Assembly (NCBI RefSeq): GCF_030867095.1
Contig: NC_081837.1
Coordinates: 19,016,001 to 19,080,000 of the forward strand
Direction of reading: 5' to 3'
Source: Alligator mississippiensis
Taxonomy: Eukaryota; Chordata; Crocodylia; Alligatoridae
Length of the DNA: 64,000 nt
Shown here one piece after another: positions 23,293-34,617 of the stretch. A model generated the notes under the pieces. That model saw only the letters and a program-made list of their open reading frames with translations, was not told the DNA's origin and did not search any database. The translations under genes were made by a program, and so were the position numbers. Position 1 is the stretch's first letter. Every line of letters starts with the position of its first letter.

Positions 23293-23505
23293 TATTGAGT
23301 CCATGAGTTTCTATACCTACTACCTAGGAGGCTGAAGAAGTGAAGTTCATAGGCCCAGCTCTGAAAAGTGGTTTGTAAATCCAAACAAGCACCTAACCAT
23401 CACCAGAACTGAAGCCAACTTCCTACAGCTCAAAACACAAAACCTGTCAGCTACCTCCAGTACCCCGACAAACTGCACACCAGAATCTCTCAAAGACAAC
23501 GAAAC

Positions 23506-24940
23506 CTAACTACCTGTGGGGGCACGGTCCTCACCAAGAAAACACTCTGCCTCCAGTCTCTCAGGCCTGGTTGGTGGACAGGACAGGTGCTCGTGGGCAA
23601 CTGTGGCCAGATCCAGCCACATCAGGCTGTGGCTTGCCCAGTAGGCCAAGGGGTCACACAGCAGCGGCTCCACGTCCACGGCAAGATAGGCAGTTACCAA
23701 GGCACGAGTGCTACCTGCCTGATGGTTATCTGGTGCTCTGGACCCCACCATAGAAGCCATGCCCTTGGCCCACATTGGCAGCACCTGTGGTGGAGGAAGA
23801 GACTTGCTGGTGGATGGCATGCTAGCATGGGACAGTGGATCCCCCTGTTCCACGTCCGCTGTTCTGCCTCCCTGACCTTCTTTACCAGCACCTCTGTCCA
23901 CTGATTCAGCGTTTGGCTGCTGCATACGGTGCCCTTCACCTTTGGGTCACACAGACCACCTTCACCATATTGGCCCCATTGTCGGTGACTGAACCCACGA
24001 GTGAGCTCGTCCTGCCTAGCGAGCCACCCCTGCACCAAGCGATTCATGGTTCCCATTATCTCTGTTGCCATGTGAGACTCATCCATCACCTCGGTTGGAA
24101 AGAAAGCCCATCAACGGTCTGACTGGTCACGCCAGTGCCCTGTGAGGCAGAGGTAGGCATGATCTCCACCCTGGCTGCTCCAGATGTCTGAGGTGAAGTG
24201 TACGGCTACCTGTGGACCTGCCTTGGCAGTTTCTCCCTTAAGTACTCCCTGCAGGCCTCATACAGGGATGGCACCACTGTCCTACTGAAGGTGGTGTGTG
24301 TGGGCACCTGGTAAAATGGGGCCATGAGCGCCATGAGTTGCCTGAACCCTGGCCGCTCAGCTAGGGAGAAGGGCCGGCCATGGACAGCAAGCATCTCCCC
24401 AACGCTCTGGGTGATATCGCTCACCTTTGGAACGCACCCCTCCTTTCTGTCCACCTTTCCCCCGCGGGTCCAGGTTGCCTGCCCCTGCTGTGGGGGGACG
24501 GGGGCTTTGGAGCAAGTGGGGACCTTCCCTTTGGGCACGCTCGTGCTGGTGCCAGGCTGAGAAGGAGCAAGGGCAAGGGCATGGTGCCTGCAGAGGTGCA
24601 TCAGCATCCCCGTGGTGTTCACATGTTTTGTTCCCTTGCCCTGGCTGGTTTTGGCTCAGCAGTGCAGGCAGATAGCGTATGTGGGATCATCTACCAGCTC
24701 AAAATGATCCCAGACCTCACTACCCGCTCGATTCTGGGATGTGGGTGCATGTGCATGTGTGGATGCTGCTGCATTTTTCTCCTCAGCAAGCAGAGGCACC
24801 GCAAGAGGAGGAGCGGACTCAGCCGAGCCACTCGTTTCCACCTGTACATCAACCTCCTCCCAAGTGCCTTCTGGGGAAGGAGACCTGGCTCTAGGGGAAA
24901 CTTGAGGGGTGTGGAGCACAAACTCAGCTGATTTCCCATC
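23506..24940 (-). pseudogene. BED-finger hAT transposase (ZBED-like), broken and shortened
   Basis: On the minus strand from 24940 a BED zinc finger is seen: SEVWDHFELVDDPTYAICLHC, then a TGA, then GMLMHLCRHHALA in the same frame. The Cys pair and His pair are thus intact around one stop. Next comes the hAT DNA-binding/core entry (SVGEMLAVHGRPFSLAERPG) to 24206. After a frame change, 24089-23694 carries core remnants. The frame 23925-23506 holds the C-terminal dimerisation region (CDPLAYWASHSLMWLDLA, HLSCPP). The spacing is shorter than in complete ZBED transposases, so the core has internal deletion. Not functional. Right element end is at about 25576. Confidence 0.82.
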
Positions 24941-25414
24941 CTTCCCCAGAATTTCTCTTGCTAGGGCACTGAGCCCCAGATCAAGCGCCAGCTCTTCCTC
25001 TGGCAGGGGAAGGCTATGGGAAGTGAAATAGGGGTTGAGTAGGCTGCTGTGCTGGTGCTGCTGCTTGTTGCAGTCTCGGGCAGGGGCAGGGGCACTGCTC
25101 CCCTCTCGTTGCTGCTTATAGCAGCTTCATCCCTTTCAGCTGGAGGAAGGAGGCTGCATCTCAGTCTGGGGAGGGGGAACGGGATGGGGCCTTACAGCTT
25201 TCCCTCTACACGCTTTTCCGCCCCTCCCTGAAGGCTGGCCAGTTCAAACAATGCTGCCTTTTATGCAGTTTTTCCATCCCTCCCCCAGAGCACTGGGATT
25301 GGAAGGGACCTCGGAGAAGAATGATAGTCACTGGCCAGCCACGCAGTCAATAATGAGAGCGCTCCTTTCCTCCCCCACCCGCCTCTTCCCCCTCCCTCTC
25401 CTTAGTTTCTGTTT

Positions 25415-25576
25415 AAGCCCATCTTGAGTTTTGAAACTCAAAATGTTTTGAAATTTTTTAAACGTTTTGACTTGCCTCATTTTGTTTTGAGGCCGTTTTG
25501 AAGCTCTCTGTTTCGTTTCGATTTCGCTGTTTCAATCTCAAAAGGAAACTGCCGGCGAAATTTCACAGAGCCCTAC
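25415..25576 (-). mobile_element. Probable 5' end of the BED hAT element
   Basis: The sequence ends on the plus strand with 'aaatttcacagagcccta' (25559-25576), which inverted reads TAGGGCTCTGTGAAATTT, a typical hAT end. It is preceded by a tract rich in 'gttttgaa' and 'gtttcg' words. It lies upstream of the BED transposase start. A matching left end near 23.3-23.5 kb was not found. Confidence 0.5.
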
Positions 25577-26372
25577 TACTTCTCTGTATTTGTTGCTTCC
25601 CGTTGGCCTGTGACCCTAATCCCTGGGACACTATATAAAATGAGTAAACCCCTCGGCTGTGTGATTGTGCCTGATACCGCAAGGGGTTCTGCAATACTTT
25701 CCTTCCGAAGGGTTTTGGACAACTCTTCTTCAGTGGCTGGCGTATCTCCATCTTCTTAATTCTGAAAGTCCATCGTAGTACTGCCAGCTCCCAGGCTGAC
25801 CGAGTCTGTGGAAACGCACGCAATGCTTGCCAGTATTGTATGTTACCTCAACTGCTTTGTGGTGGCAATGACAAAACCTTTGTTTTAGTGACTGCAACAG
25901 AGAGCCTGGGGCTCTCTGTTCCTTGAAGGCAGAAGCTGCCCAGTGAGGGGGCACTGCAGGCCAGGCAGGGCGCAGCAGTTCCCCGTGGGGCACGTGGTCA
26001 CCTTGAGCCTGCTAGTGGCAGGTTTAAGGCTTGAGCAACTGTTGAGCCTGGAGTGGGCAGAGAGTGAGGCTATATAACCAGACAGGTTATATGGCCTGGT
26101 TTCTGAAATGGCCAAATGAGAGCAAGTGTCTCAAATCCAGGTCTGATACAGTGGGTGTGGGCTAGAGGGCCTAGCTGTAGTAAGGGGGCAGAAGCCAAAG
26201 CCCCAACACACTATGGTAAAACCTACAAGGCTTGTGTCATGGTATGGAGGAGGATTGGAGCCACACAATGAACCTTTAAGGCTTTGGGTGCCCTGTAGTG
26301 CATGTTGACCAGAAGAGGCCCAGCGGGGGTCCAGTTGGACTGGGGCCACACGAAGGCTCATGGGCAGCCTCC
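25577..26372. other. No gene recognised
   Basis: Short overlapping frames only. No splice-bounded exon or known repeat end was identified. Confidence 0.35.
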
Positions 26373-26660
26373 CTATTTATTACTATTCAAGGGCTGCCTA
26401 GTGGTTGGGTGAGTGGCCAGTGGCAACCCAGGTGGGCAGCCAGGCCACTGCGGGGCCAGGTCTGTAGGGCCTTGAGCCTTCATGCAGTGCTGCCGGCTGG
26501 AACACTGGCCACGATCCTGCATGCGCACTACCATGGTTGTGTTTATGTGCACATTGGCCATGGTGGCCCAGCCAAACTGCTGCTGGATCTTTGCATCACC
26601 CAAGATTGCGATGAGGTCTGTGGTATCTGTTCCGTTCAGTTTGGCCCCTGGGCCAGCCAT
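26373..26660 (-). pseudogene. Myb/SANT-like domain fragment
   Basis: The minus-strand frame contains TTDLIAILGDAKIQQQF followed by degenerate second- and third-helix sequence. That pattern (Leu-Ile-x-Ile-x-Gly/Ser-Glu/Asp near the start, then Ile-Gln) is characteristic of the Myb/SANT-like domains of PIF/Harbinger accessory proteins and MSANTD genes. It is different from, and more decayed than, the domain at 5741-5965. The leading tryptophan is not seen. It may be the companion of the HARBI1-like piece at 28713-28967, which is on the same strand. Confidence 0.4.
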
Positions 26661-28409
26661 GGGGAAGGCAACAGAGTAGTTGCTGTCAGGGGGCGGGGTG
26701 GGGGGAGCTCAGGCCGGAGTTCTGGGTACTGTTGTCAGCTGGCATGTGCCCGCTGGGGTCGGACATGGGGCCTGGGAGGCAGACTGTCCATCTGAAGTCC
26801 TGGAGGGCAGAGCCAGGGGCTGCAGGGGCCAGCATCAGCATGTGCCCTCAACCAAAAGTCTGTCCCCTGCTGGTACTGCTTACTATGTGCAGTTTGTGCC
26901 TGATGTCAGCGTCTACATGTGCACCAATGCTCATTAGGTAATACATAGTTTTTCTAGTATTTGTATGCATAGGTACTAGTAAATGGCACGTTAGACTAAT
27001 CTAGTGCTCAGCAATTGCCATGCATGTGTAGATGGCAGTGCTTTACTGTGCATTTGATTAGTCTAATGCGCATTAAAGTATCTTGTGTAGATGCACCCCC
27101 CTGTGACTTAGTTTGGTGTGTGCTTGGAGCCGGTCTGAGTTTCACCCACCCACCTGAAGAAAAGAGCATAATGACTGTGGTCGGTTCTGATACAGGCTGG
27201 GTTTGAACCCTAGACTTACAACTGAGAGCACTCAGTATCCATTACCAAATCCACAAGCCAGCCTGACCCTCTGATAAAGTTTTGAATCTACTTTGCCTTC
27301 TGCCTGACTTCAGACTAACATGGCTGTCTTCCCCTCTCTTTTTTAAAGACTCAGTCCCCTCTATATCCATGGTTCTTCAGTTTTAATTCAGAAAAGGCAA
27401 ATTTAATTTAAAAATGTCACAATGCTTAAGATGGTCCGTATCTAATAGATGTTTCATGGTACGTTGTTAAAGCACATAAAGACTTAATGCAGTATTCTTG
27501 GTCTGGGGTCTGTTCTATTCTCTCTCCTATTTTGCATCAGTCTTTTCTTTTAACATCTTACAGCTGTTGTTACAGGAGCTGTCCAGTACCCTGTGTTAGT
27601 GCAGTGTAGTGTTGCTTCCTTCTTGCAGGTTGGTAGGAAATACAATATTAATAGCAGGAATAATTAATGAACACTGTCTGTGGCTTGGGTTTCATGCAAA
27701 TATTTGAATGGTGATTCTCTGTCATCTGCATCTTGGTATTGAAACAGTACTCCACCATGGTGTTCTCATGGCGCCCACAGAAGCTTTTTCTCATGGATAG
27801 TTTTTGTAGCTAGTGGAAGCTGAGTGTTATTCTTGGGAGAAGTCATATAACATGGGAGGGATATATTTATACTCCATTTCTGTTGCTCAGCTGGGCTGTC
27901 TGCAGGTTGGCTCATACTCTTCCTCTGTTCTAGCCCATATCCACCTCTCGCCGTTCTATCCTGTCCTGCTGCTCTCCTGCTTGCAGTCCACACTTGGTAG
28001 GGTCTCCCTTGTGTTTCACTGCTCCATTTTCCCTGCCAGGCCTGATAAAGCTTCCAGCTATATGTAACCCTTGGTGTGCACTGCTACCCACAGCTACGTC
28101 CAGATGTTCGGGACCTGGGGTGCCAGGTAGCTTTACCACTGCTCAGCTCACCTAGGAGTGGTCAGAGGGTTCCTGGGAGGAGAGGCTCCCTTTTTACAAT
28201 GGAAACACCTTGCAGACTCAGAAATAACTATTTACAGAATGTAATTATATACAGGAAATAATTGCTATATGCAAGTGAATATTAAATAATATCAAAAGTT
28301 TGAAATACTCTATATACAATACACAAGGATGAGTTCATACAAAAATAACAGTTGATCACTATTTACACAAAAGGCATGATCAAATGAACACATACAAAGC
28401 TAACAACTT
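26661..28409. other. No gene; possible Harbinger-type end at 27069-27103
   Basis: At 27069-27103 the plus strand reads 'gcgcattaaagtatcttg' and then 'tgtagatgcaccccc'. Inverted, this starts GGGGGTGCATCTACACAAG, similar to the G-rich ends of PIF/Harbinger elements and to 28410-28430. The two could belong to different copies. No coding exon is supported. Confidence 0.3.
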
Positions 28410-28712
28410 AGGGTGTGTGTAGACAACATGGGAGTTAATGTAGATCGCTCGGAAATTTTAATGCAGCTTTTTTTGGTGCGGTGCATTTTTGTTCACACGA
28501 CATGGCGTTTGTGTTTGCACGAACAGCGCTGTCGAGTGAGTTAAGCCCCCATGTGTCATTACTCGTGGATGTCAGTAGGGGGGAGTCAAATACCAATTTA
28601 CCCCCTAGAATGTCTCTCCTTATGTATTACACAGGAGGTGCATGTAATTCTTCAGGTGGATAATTTTGTTTGTAGTGATCTCCTTAAGCAGCTGGGATAC
28701 CTCACGAGTTGC
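28410..28712 (-). repeat. Harbinger-like left end and 3' transposase flank
   Basis: At 28410 'gggtgtgtgtagacaacatg' follows the trinucleotide tta, as expected for a PIF/Harbinger terminal repeat next to a TTA/TAA-type target duplication. The transposase fragment lies just inside, in the orientation expected for its 3' side. The opposite end was not found. Confidence 0.35.
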
Positions 28713-28967
28713 TTACCCGACCGTGCAGGCAGCCACACCAAACTGGTTGGCAATGTAGCGGAGGCTGGATGGGCTGGCCAGTTTCATGATGGCCATTGCA
28801 ACCTTCTTGTCTGGTGGGACTGCCAGATGCATGTTTGTGTCCTGCCTCGTGATGTGTGGTCCCAGCACTGAGACAATATGATAGGACTTGTCCCTTTCCA
28901 TTTGGAACATCTCCAGCCACTGCTGGTCATTCGGAGGGGTTAGGGTAGAGCGGCTTGAGAGCAGCAC
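28713..28967 (-). pseudogene. PIF/Harbinger (HARBI1-like) transposase fragment, N-terminal part
   Basis: The 84-residue minus-strand frame has the pattern of the helix-turn-helix region of HARBI1-like transposases: FQMERDKSYHIVSVLGPHI, then AVPPDKKVAMAIMKLASP, then SLRYIANQFGVAACTVG. In the family this region binds DNA ahead of the DDE nuclease. The catalytic part is not recognisable downstream (lower coordinates), so this is a fragment. HARBI1-like transposases normally work with a Myb/SANT-like partner, and fragments of such partners occur in this window at 4.2-6.0 and 26.4-26.7 kb. Confidence 0.72.
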
Positions 28968-30789
28968 GATTTCCTCCAGTCGCCAAAACCTGGCTTATGG
29001 AGACAGAACTGCTTCCCCCGCTGCTGGGCTCCTCGCGAAAGGAAAGTCCACATGGAGCACTTGCGTACCAACAAGGAAATGCAGAGGTACAGGGAGCAGC
29101 AGCTGGAGCAGGATAGGCTGCCTGACCAACGCATCGTGGAGTACCAGAAACAGATGTAAGCTGGGTGGTGGCCCTATAGCTGCCACCTCTCCCCAAATAT
29201 CAGGGATGGTGTGGTGAGAGTGGGGCAGGGCTTCTGGCCAGCACCAATTTACTTGCCAGCCAGCCCCTGCTCCCCACAGAGCAGCCCGTGGTCCCAAGAA
29301 GGTCTAACACTTAACTGATTTAACTATTTACACTTTATTTGCAAACCAAGAATAATAGGAAAGGTTATTTACAAGTGAACTTAAATGGCAAAACAAACCA
29401 GAATGCATTAGTCAGCCCTTGACTCAAGAAGCCCAGGTAGGGTAACTGGCAGCTTTCAGCCACTGCTGAGATGCTACAGCAAGGAAGCAGGGTGCTCGTT
29501 TCCAGCAGCTCCAACAGGCTTCCCAATAAGCGACAGACTGCAACAGTGTAAGCTCTTCTGGTCTTCAGCAATCAACTTGTATCAACCCCCACAAAGAGGC
29601 TAAAGGGTGACCCTCCGTGGCAACCAAAAAGGCAAGCAACAGAGTAGGCTCCTGCAGCAATTGGCATGCCCTAAGCACAAAGCTCAGGGACTCCATCTGA
29701 TGTCAATCAGCTGCAGAATAAGGGACATGACTGAGTCCCCTCTGGGGCAGTCTGTGGCAGAGGGTCAGCAGCACAGGCAGCTCCCAGGGGTCACTGATCT
29801 AACCCCCTGCTCCAGATGACTGGCCAGGCACCCCACATGCCTCGCAGCTCACCATTCCTGTTCCAAGCACCGGCCTGCGCCCCGAACTCCTGAGGACTCT
29901 TGTCCTAGCGCTCTGCCATGCCTCAGGATCCCAATGCCTTGCCTCCTGCGGTCCTGCTTCCCCCGCGTAGGTAAAGGGTTTCCTAAACTCACCACCCCAG
30001 CTCCCTGCTCTGGATAAGGATGCCATCTATGCTCCTGGCCACTGCTTCTCCACAGCAGAGTGGGGGGCTGACTGCCACCCCTAGTCTCTGGGTCTCAGCT
30101 CTCTGCCCCAAGCCCAGGCCGCGGCTCCCTCTGCTGCTGATTGAAAACCCCTTCTTTCAGTTGGCTTCTCCTTTTCCACGGGGCAGGGCTCCCCTACTCC
30201 AGCCCTGGGGTGGCTCAGAGTTCACCGGCACTTTCTAGCCCAGGACAAGTATTTCAAGCCTATCCGGTGAGCCCACATTGGCAGTCTGTTACACAGAAAA
30301 TGGTACAGGATGGGCCTGTGGTGCCCGAGTGGTGTCTGAAACTACCCACTCTGGTCTCAGCATCTCTGGGCCTAGAGGAGAGCACTAGAGAGACCCCTGT
30401 GTGCTGGTGGGTACTCCATGCTCACATGCAGCCACCACTGATTTCAGTCGTTTCAGTCGCATTTGCAGTAGTTGCCTGAATAGAAGTTTGCGGCTGGCTG
30501 GTTATCAACTTTACCAGGCTCGCTTCTCCACAGCTAACTGACACAAGAAATGTGTACATTGTATGTAACTTGATTAGCATTTGGCATTACACCTGGAAGC
30601 AGATTTGAAAGGTTTCATGATGTAAAAGTTCCATTGTCGCTAACGAAAGCAGACCCTCGGTTGAAATCTGCACCGTATTTTGAAACGCTTTTAATTATCA
30701 CTTGATAAACTGTAGTGTAGTTGGCAGCGTTCATGTAAAGGCAGTTGGGAGAGCACTAGTTAACTTTCCTGTCTCCATCTTCAACCTGA
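28968..30789. other. No gene; one short coiled-coil-like frame
   Basis: In 29040-29158 a plus-strand frame reads a charged, helix-prone stretch (EHLRTNKEMQRYREQQLEQD) ending at TAA 29156-29158. It resembles C-terminal tails of Myb/SANT-like proteins, but it is too short to assign. The rest is low-information DNA with no supported exon. Confidence 0.3.
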
Positions 30790-31110
30790 TCAGAAATACA
30801 AATCAAATACAAAACATATACAAAAGAAATACAAAAAGAAATACAAAACATGTGGTACATGATAGTTGTCTTGCTCACTGGTGGACTCATCAGATATAAT
30901 GGCCAAAGATTTACATGAGTTAATTAGAGACTTTATCTCCTCAAAATTTGTAGCAAAAACCTTTGAAAGGTAGCCCTGTCCTAGCTTATTTGCACTTGGC
31001 AAGCAATCGGCATTTTGTACATTGTGTCAAATGAATTCCTGTAGCTTTGCGTGGTCTTTTTCCAAAAGTATATTAGGGCTTGCAAAAGCATCCACAAATC
31101 CCATTGTAGC
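30790..31110 (-). pseudogene. hAT transposase fragment (CGGBP1-related type), N-terminal/core entry
   Basis: The minus-strand frame carries LPSANKLGQGYLSKVFATNF and then FEEIKSLINSCKSLAIISDE, preceded in the same direction by a stretch with one stop. This is the region leading into the catalytic core of hAT transposases related to CGGBP1. On the plus strand it is interrupted at about 30793-30850 by an 'aaatacaaa' microsatellite-like tract. Confidence 0.65.
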
Positions 31111-32506
31111 CAAATGACAGGGCTCAGCACTGACCCCAGGATGGATGATGGGAGAGCTGTGCTGGGATGACCGCTGGTGAATGCTGCTTTGGCTCTGGAG
31201 TTCTGATTCTCTTCTTGCAGGCCTAACAGTCTAGCACCGTTTGCTACTGTCTGCACTAGTTGAGGCTGGGCATTTCCTGTGTTCATCTCTGCCGACTCCT
31301 CATGGGTCATGCCAGGGATCCCATAACCCCTGTTGTAGGTTGCCCAGCAGGATCCAAGCTCCAGGCTCTTCCTCCTCCTGCTGCCCCTTTGCCCCAAGGC
31401 TCTGAGTGCTCTCCCCTGAAAGGCGGGTCACTGTTGCACCTGCTTCCACAGGACTCAAGGATGGGCTTAACTAGAGCAAGCAGGGCACGGACCTTGGAGG
31501 GCACGTGCAGCACTACTGTGGCGGGCTCAGGTGCAGAGGGAAGCTGGGGGCCAACTCTCCTCAGCCCAGTGCTTTGGCTCTCGGCCGGGGCCCTGTGGTG
31601 ATTGTGTGGTCCACACAACTGCCAGGAGCTGGACTCTGTGACCTCCCAGCCCATTGCAGAGGGGCCACTCACTAGTGAGGGCTACAGTCCCTTCAGTCCT
31701 AGTTGGATCAGGGCTGCCCACCTGCAGGCCGAGACTGTGCGCTAGTGCCCGCCCCTGGTCCATGCCCTGCTCTCCCTTCTGTGCTCAGTGGAGATGTGCA
31801 GACACCAAGAAACAGGGTAAGTGACTTTCCCAAGGGCATATACAAAGTCAGTGACAGGCAGGAATAGGTCTGACCCCTTCTCACTACTGGAGTCCTCATG
31901 TCCCTGTGTCTCTTCTTCTCTGCCCCCTTCTTGCTCCAAGTCTGGGTCTCTGCTATCACTGAGAGCATCACAGACCAGCCTGGCTCTGCCCTGCAGCTGG
32001 TTGTGAATGCCAGGTGCCACATGGTCCTGGATGCCCCGATGTTGGAGAAGTAGAAGATGGCAAAGGAACTGGAGCTGTTGAGGGTGGCTCCTGCTAAATA
32101 AGCTAAGTAATAACATGACCCTACCATAAATGCATGGGGGCTGGCTCTCATCAGCTCTAGGTCTACCGCCTGACTCTAAGCTGGTGCAATAATAATACAA
32201 CCCAAAATAGGAGGGGTAATGAACAACTATATTCAATAATAAACAATACAACAATTAATATTAGTAACAATGTTCAAATATCAATATCAACAATGAAAAT
32301 ATATATACGAGAGCTATTTTAAAGAGCAGCTCTCCACTTCTGTGCACACGCGGCTCAGAGTGGCCGTTGAGGTTCCTTAAGAATAGAGGGCTGTTGCTTT
32401 TAGTGTATAGTGATTTTTTAAAAAATAAATTTAGTGCTAATTCATAAGAACCACATCTATAAAGACTACCAAAATGTGAAATGTTTACTCTCAATTCTAG
32501 GAGCTA
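31111..32506. other. No gene recognised between two hAT fragments
   Basis: Mixed DNA with overlapping open frames on both strands and no identifiable domain. The AT-rich tract 32200-32320 has runs of 'aataata' and 'aacaat'. Confidence 0.35.
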
Positions 32507-32749
32507 CTACTGTTGATATTTCTGTCCTTTCCTGGCATCATTCAGAAGTTTTTTGTTCCCCAGGAAGTGAAAGTACATGTCTTTGCATTGTTCTGAAAAA
32601 TTAATGCAGATCTGGAGCTCGGCTTTCACACTGTCCACTACCATCCTGTTCCTCTGGTGTCTCCAATCGGTGGTCACCATTGAAAAAACCTGTTCTGTGT
32701 GAGCATTGCTGCATGGTATTGAGAATATGTAGGAGCTGATTATCTTCAT
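32507..32749 (-). pseudogene. hAT transposase C-terminal dimerisation domain fragment
   Basis: The 80-residue minus-strand frame contains SIPCSNAHTEQVFSMV followed by WRHQRNRMVVDSVKAELQI, the hAT C-terminal (hATC) signature of the same CGGBP1-related type as 30790-31110. It lies at higher coordinates than the N-terminal piece although both are on the minus strand, so the two cannot be one collinear gene. Confidence 0.8.
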
Positions 32750-33826
32750 GTTCTTGGAGGGTATCTGGGCTTTGGGTATGTGGTATCATATACTAGATGC
32801 ACCCCTATGCTGCACCATGTTGTCCTCTGGCCTCCCCGGCCCTCGGACACAAGGCTGGAAATGTGCACGCACCGGCCACACTGTTGAGAGGAAGCAGGTG
32901 CTGATCCGGTGAGCAGAAAGGCTCTGCCCCAGCATGGTCAGGAAGGGGTTTCCTACACTGCACTGGGGATAGTCTAGGACTGCCTCGAACACGAGGCCTC
33001 ATGCTGTCATAAGGCAAATTTAAGATTTAGACCCTTGTAATGAAATGATGTTCCTGTCAGTGAAAATGGGATCAGGAATTCTCCATTTAAAATGGTGACA
33101 ACAGAAATCTTTGGGGGTGCAGGAGAGGGTACAATGTCAGGGTTATAAGCATGCTTCGTTGTCCGAAAACTATGTATATCTTGTCCTGGCAAACGACTTT
33201 AGCATCATCTCTAGTGGCAAAGTGCAGAGTGCAATTCCATGTCTGGAACAGCCATTATGACATGAAACAGTCCAGGTTTTTCACTAAGCGTCCATAGCTC
33301 CAGATGTCAACTTTACAGTACTTGATTCACTGACATTCATATCTAAAGATACATTAGCATAAGGCAGATGATGAGCATCAATGGGTAAATCCCCTATCAA
33401 TATGGTCCTAAGATTTAATCTCCAAACAACAAAACCTGTCTAATTTAAAACACTCTCAGATCCTTACTGCATGGAAATGACAATAGTGGATCCAGACTGG
33501 CTTCCTTTTGCTAGATTTCTGACGGTATTGACAGCCATTTTCATCCTTCAGCTCTCATTGATAACACATTCTCCAGCAGCAGCAAGATTAGAATTCCCTT
33601 TATTGCTCTTCAAATCTTATATCACCATCTTATGGGTTTGTATTAATTGATTCACTAGTTAATTATAGTCTGCTAACTAGAGCCGGGCCACAGGCTTATG
33701 CTTAGTGAGGGTTGAGGCTCTTCCCCTTTCCCCATGGGACCCTTAATTGGGATTAAGAACCCCATTGGTTTAATTAAGAATACTTTCCCCCTCAACAACC
33801 CCAGGCCTAATCCCAAAGGTGACAGG
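32750..33826. other. No supported gene; possible further retroviral relic on the minus strand
   Basis: Minus-strand frames such as 33192-33007 are short and interrupted. Since they follow the pol relic in its reading direction they might be the same provirus's downstream region, but I see no diagnostic motif. Confidence 0.25.
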
Positions 33827-34350
33827 TGTCACAACCCAGTGATTTTAGTGCCTCGGCACAATGGAATTTTCCCGCCACATGAGAGTCTCTTGCACAGCAA
33901 AAGTTTTCTGCTGCAACAGAAAACCCCGGTGCAAGAGAGTTCCCGCCATTCGCATGCAAATGTGTGTCCCACTATTGGCCAGTTCTAAATTATTCCTACG
34001 TGGCGGCTAGCAATTGGCTTGTTAGCCGTATAAAATTTTGTGCGACTTCCACCCAAGTCGGAGAACTGCGAGCATGCTGCAGCATGCCTCTAAAGATATC
34101 TGGCTTGCGGCTGAGCTAATCGATAGACTGATCACCTATCGATTCTTCTCCCCGTCGCCGAGCGCAATCCTTCGACGTGCCCTTTCCCTGCCGGCTTAAT
34201 TTGTGGACAGATTAGCTGGCCTGAGCCTTGCCAGCTGGAGCAGCTCCTAGAGTTGTTTAAGCGACCGGACCACCTGCGTCGCGGCTACTAGCAGCGTAAG
34301 TAAAGTTTTTGCAACCAATACGCTTTGTCTGCCTCTCCATTCACCAGCCC
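33827..34350 (+). repeat. LTR (solo), copy 1 of a TGTCACAACCC family; end approximate
   Basis: Starts TGTCACAACCC and shares with 42576-43370 the same ordered blocks. These are a structured U3 unit at 33869-33939, 'ttcccgccattcg', 'ctattggccagttctaaatt', 'cgtggcggctag', a TATA box (tataaaa, 34030-34036), 'acccaagtcggagaactg' and 'gtaagtaaa' near 34298. The TATA orientation says plus strand. Internal sequence of this family is not recognisable on either side, so it reads as a solo LTR. The exact 3' end and the target duplication were not resolved. Confidence 0.72.
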
Positions 34351-34617
34351 GCCCAAACGACCGAGCAATTTGTATATCACCTCGAGTCGGCTCCGGCCGT
34401 CCGAGACAACAGGGTGTGCCTTTTTAAACATTGCCTGATACATAGCATGATCTTCCAGCTTCCAGTCAGTGGGATTTGCAAGATGATAAAAGTGCTGCTG
34501 TTGATAGTCCATTCACCTCTTGTTAGCCCCAAGGTTCTTGCAACGTGCAAATTAATGTCCTTGATTGTGTTCAATAATTTCTGGATCCATGCATCCGTGA
34601 TTACGCAGGGCTGCAAA

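Noticed and set aside
33827..34350. This LTR as the 3' LTR of the minus-strand pol relic
   Set aside because: Its TATA box and shared block order with 42576-43370 place it on the plus strand, opposite to the relic.
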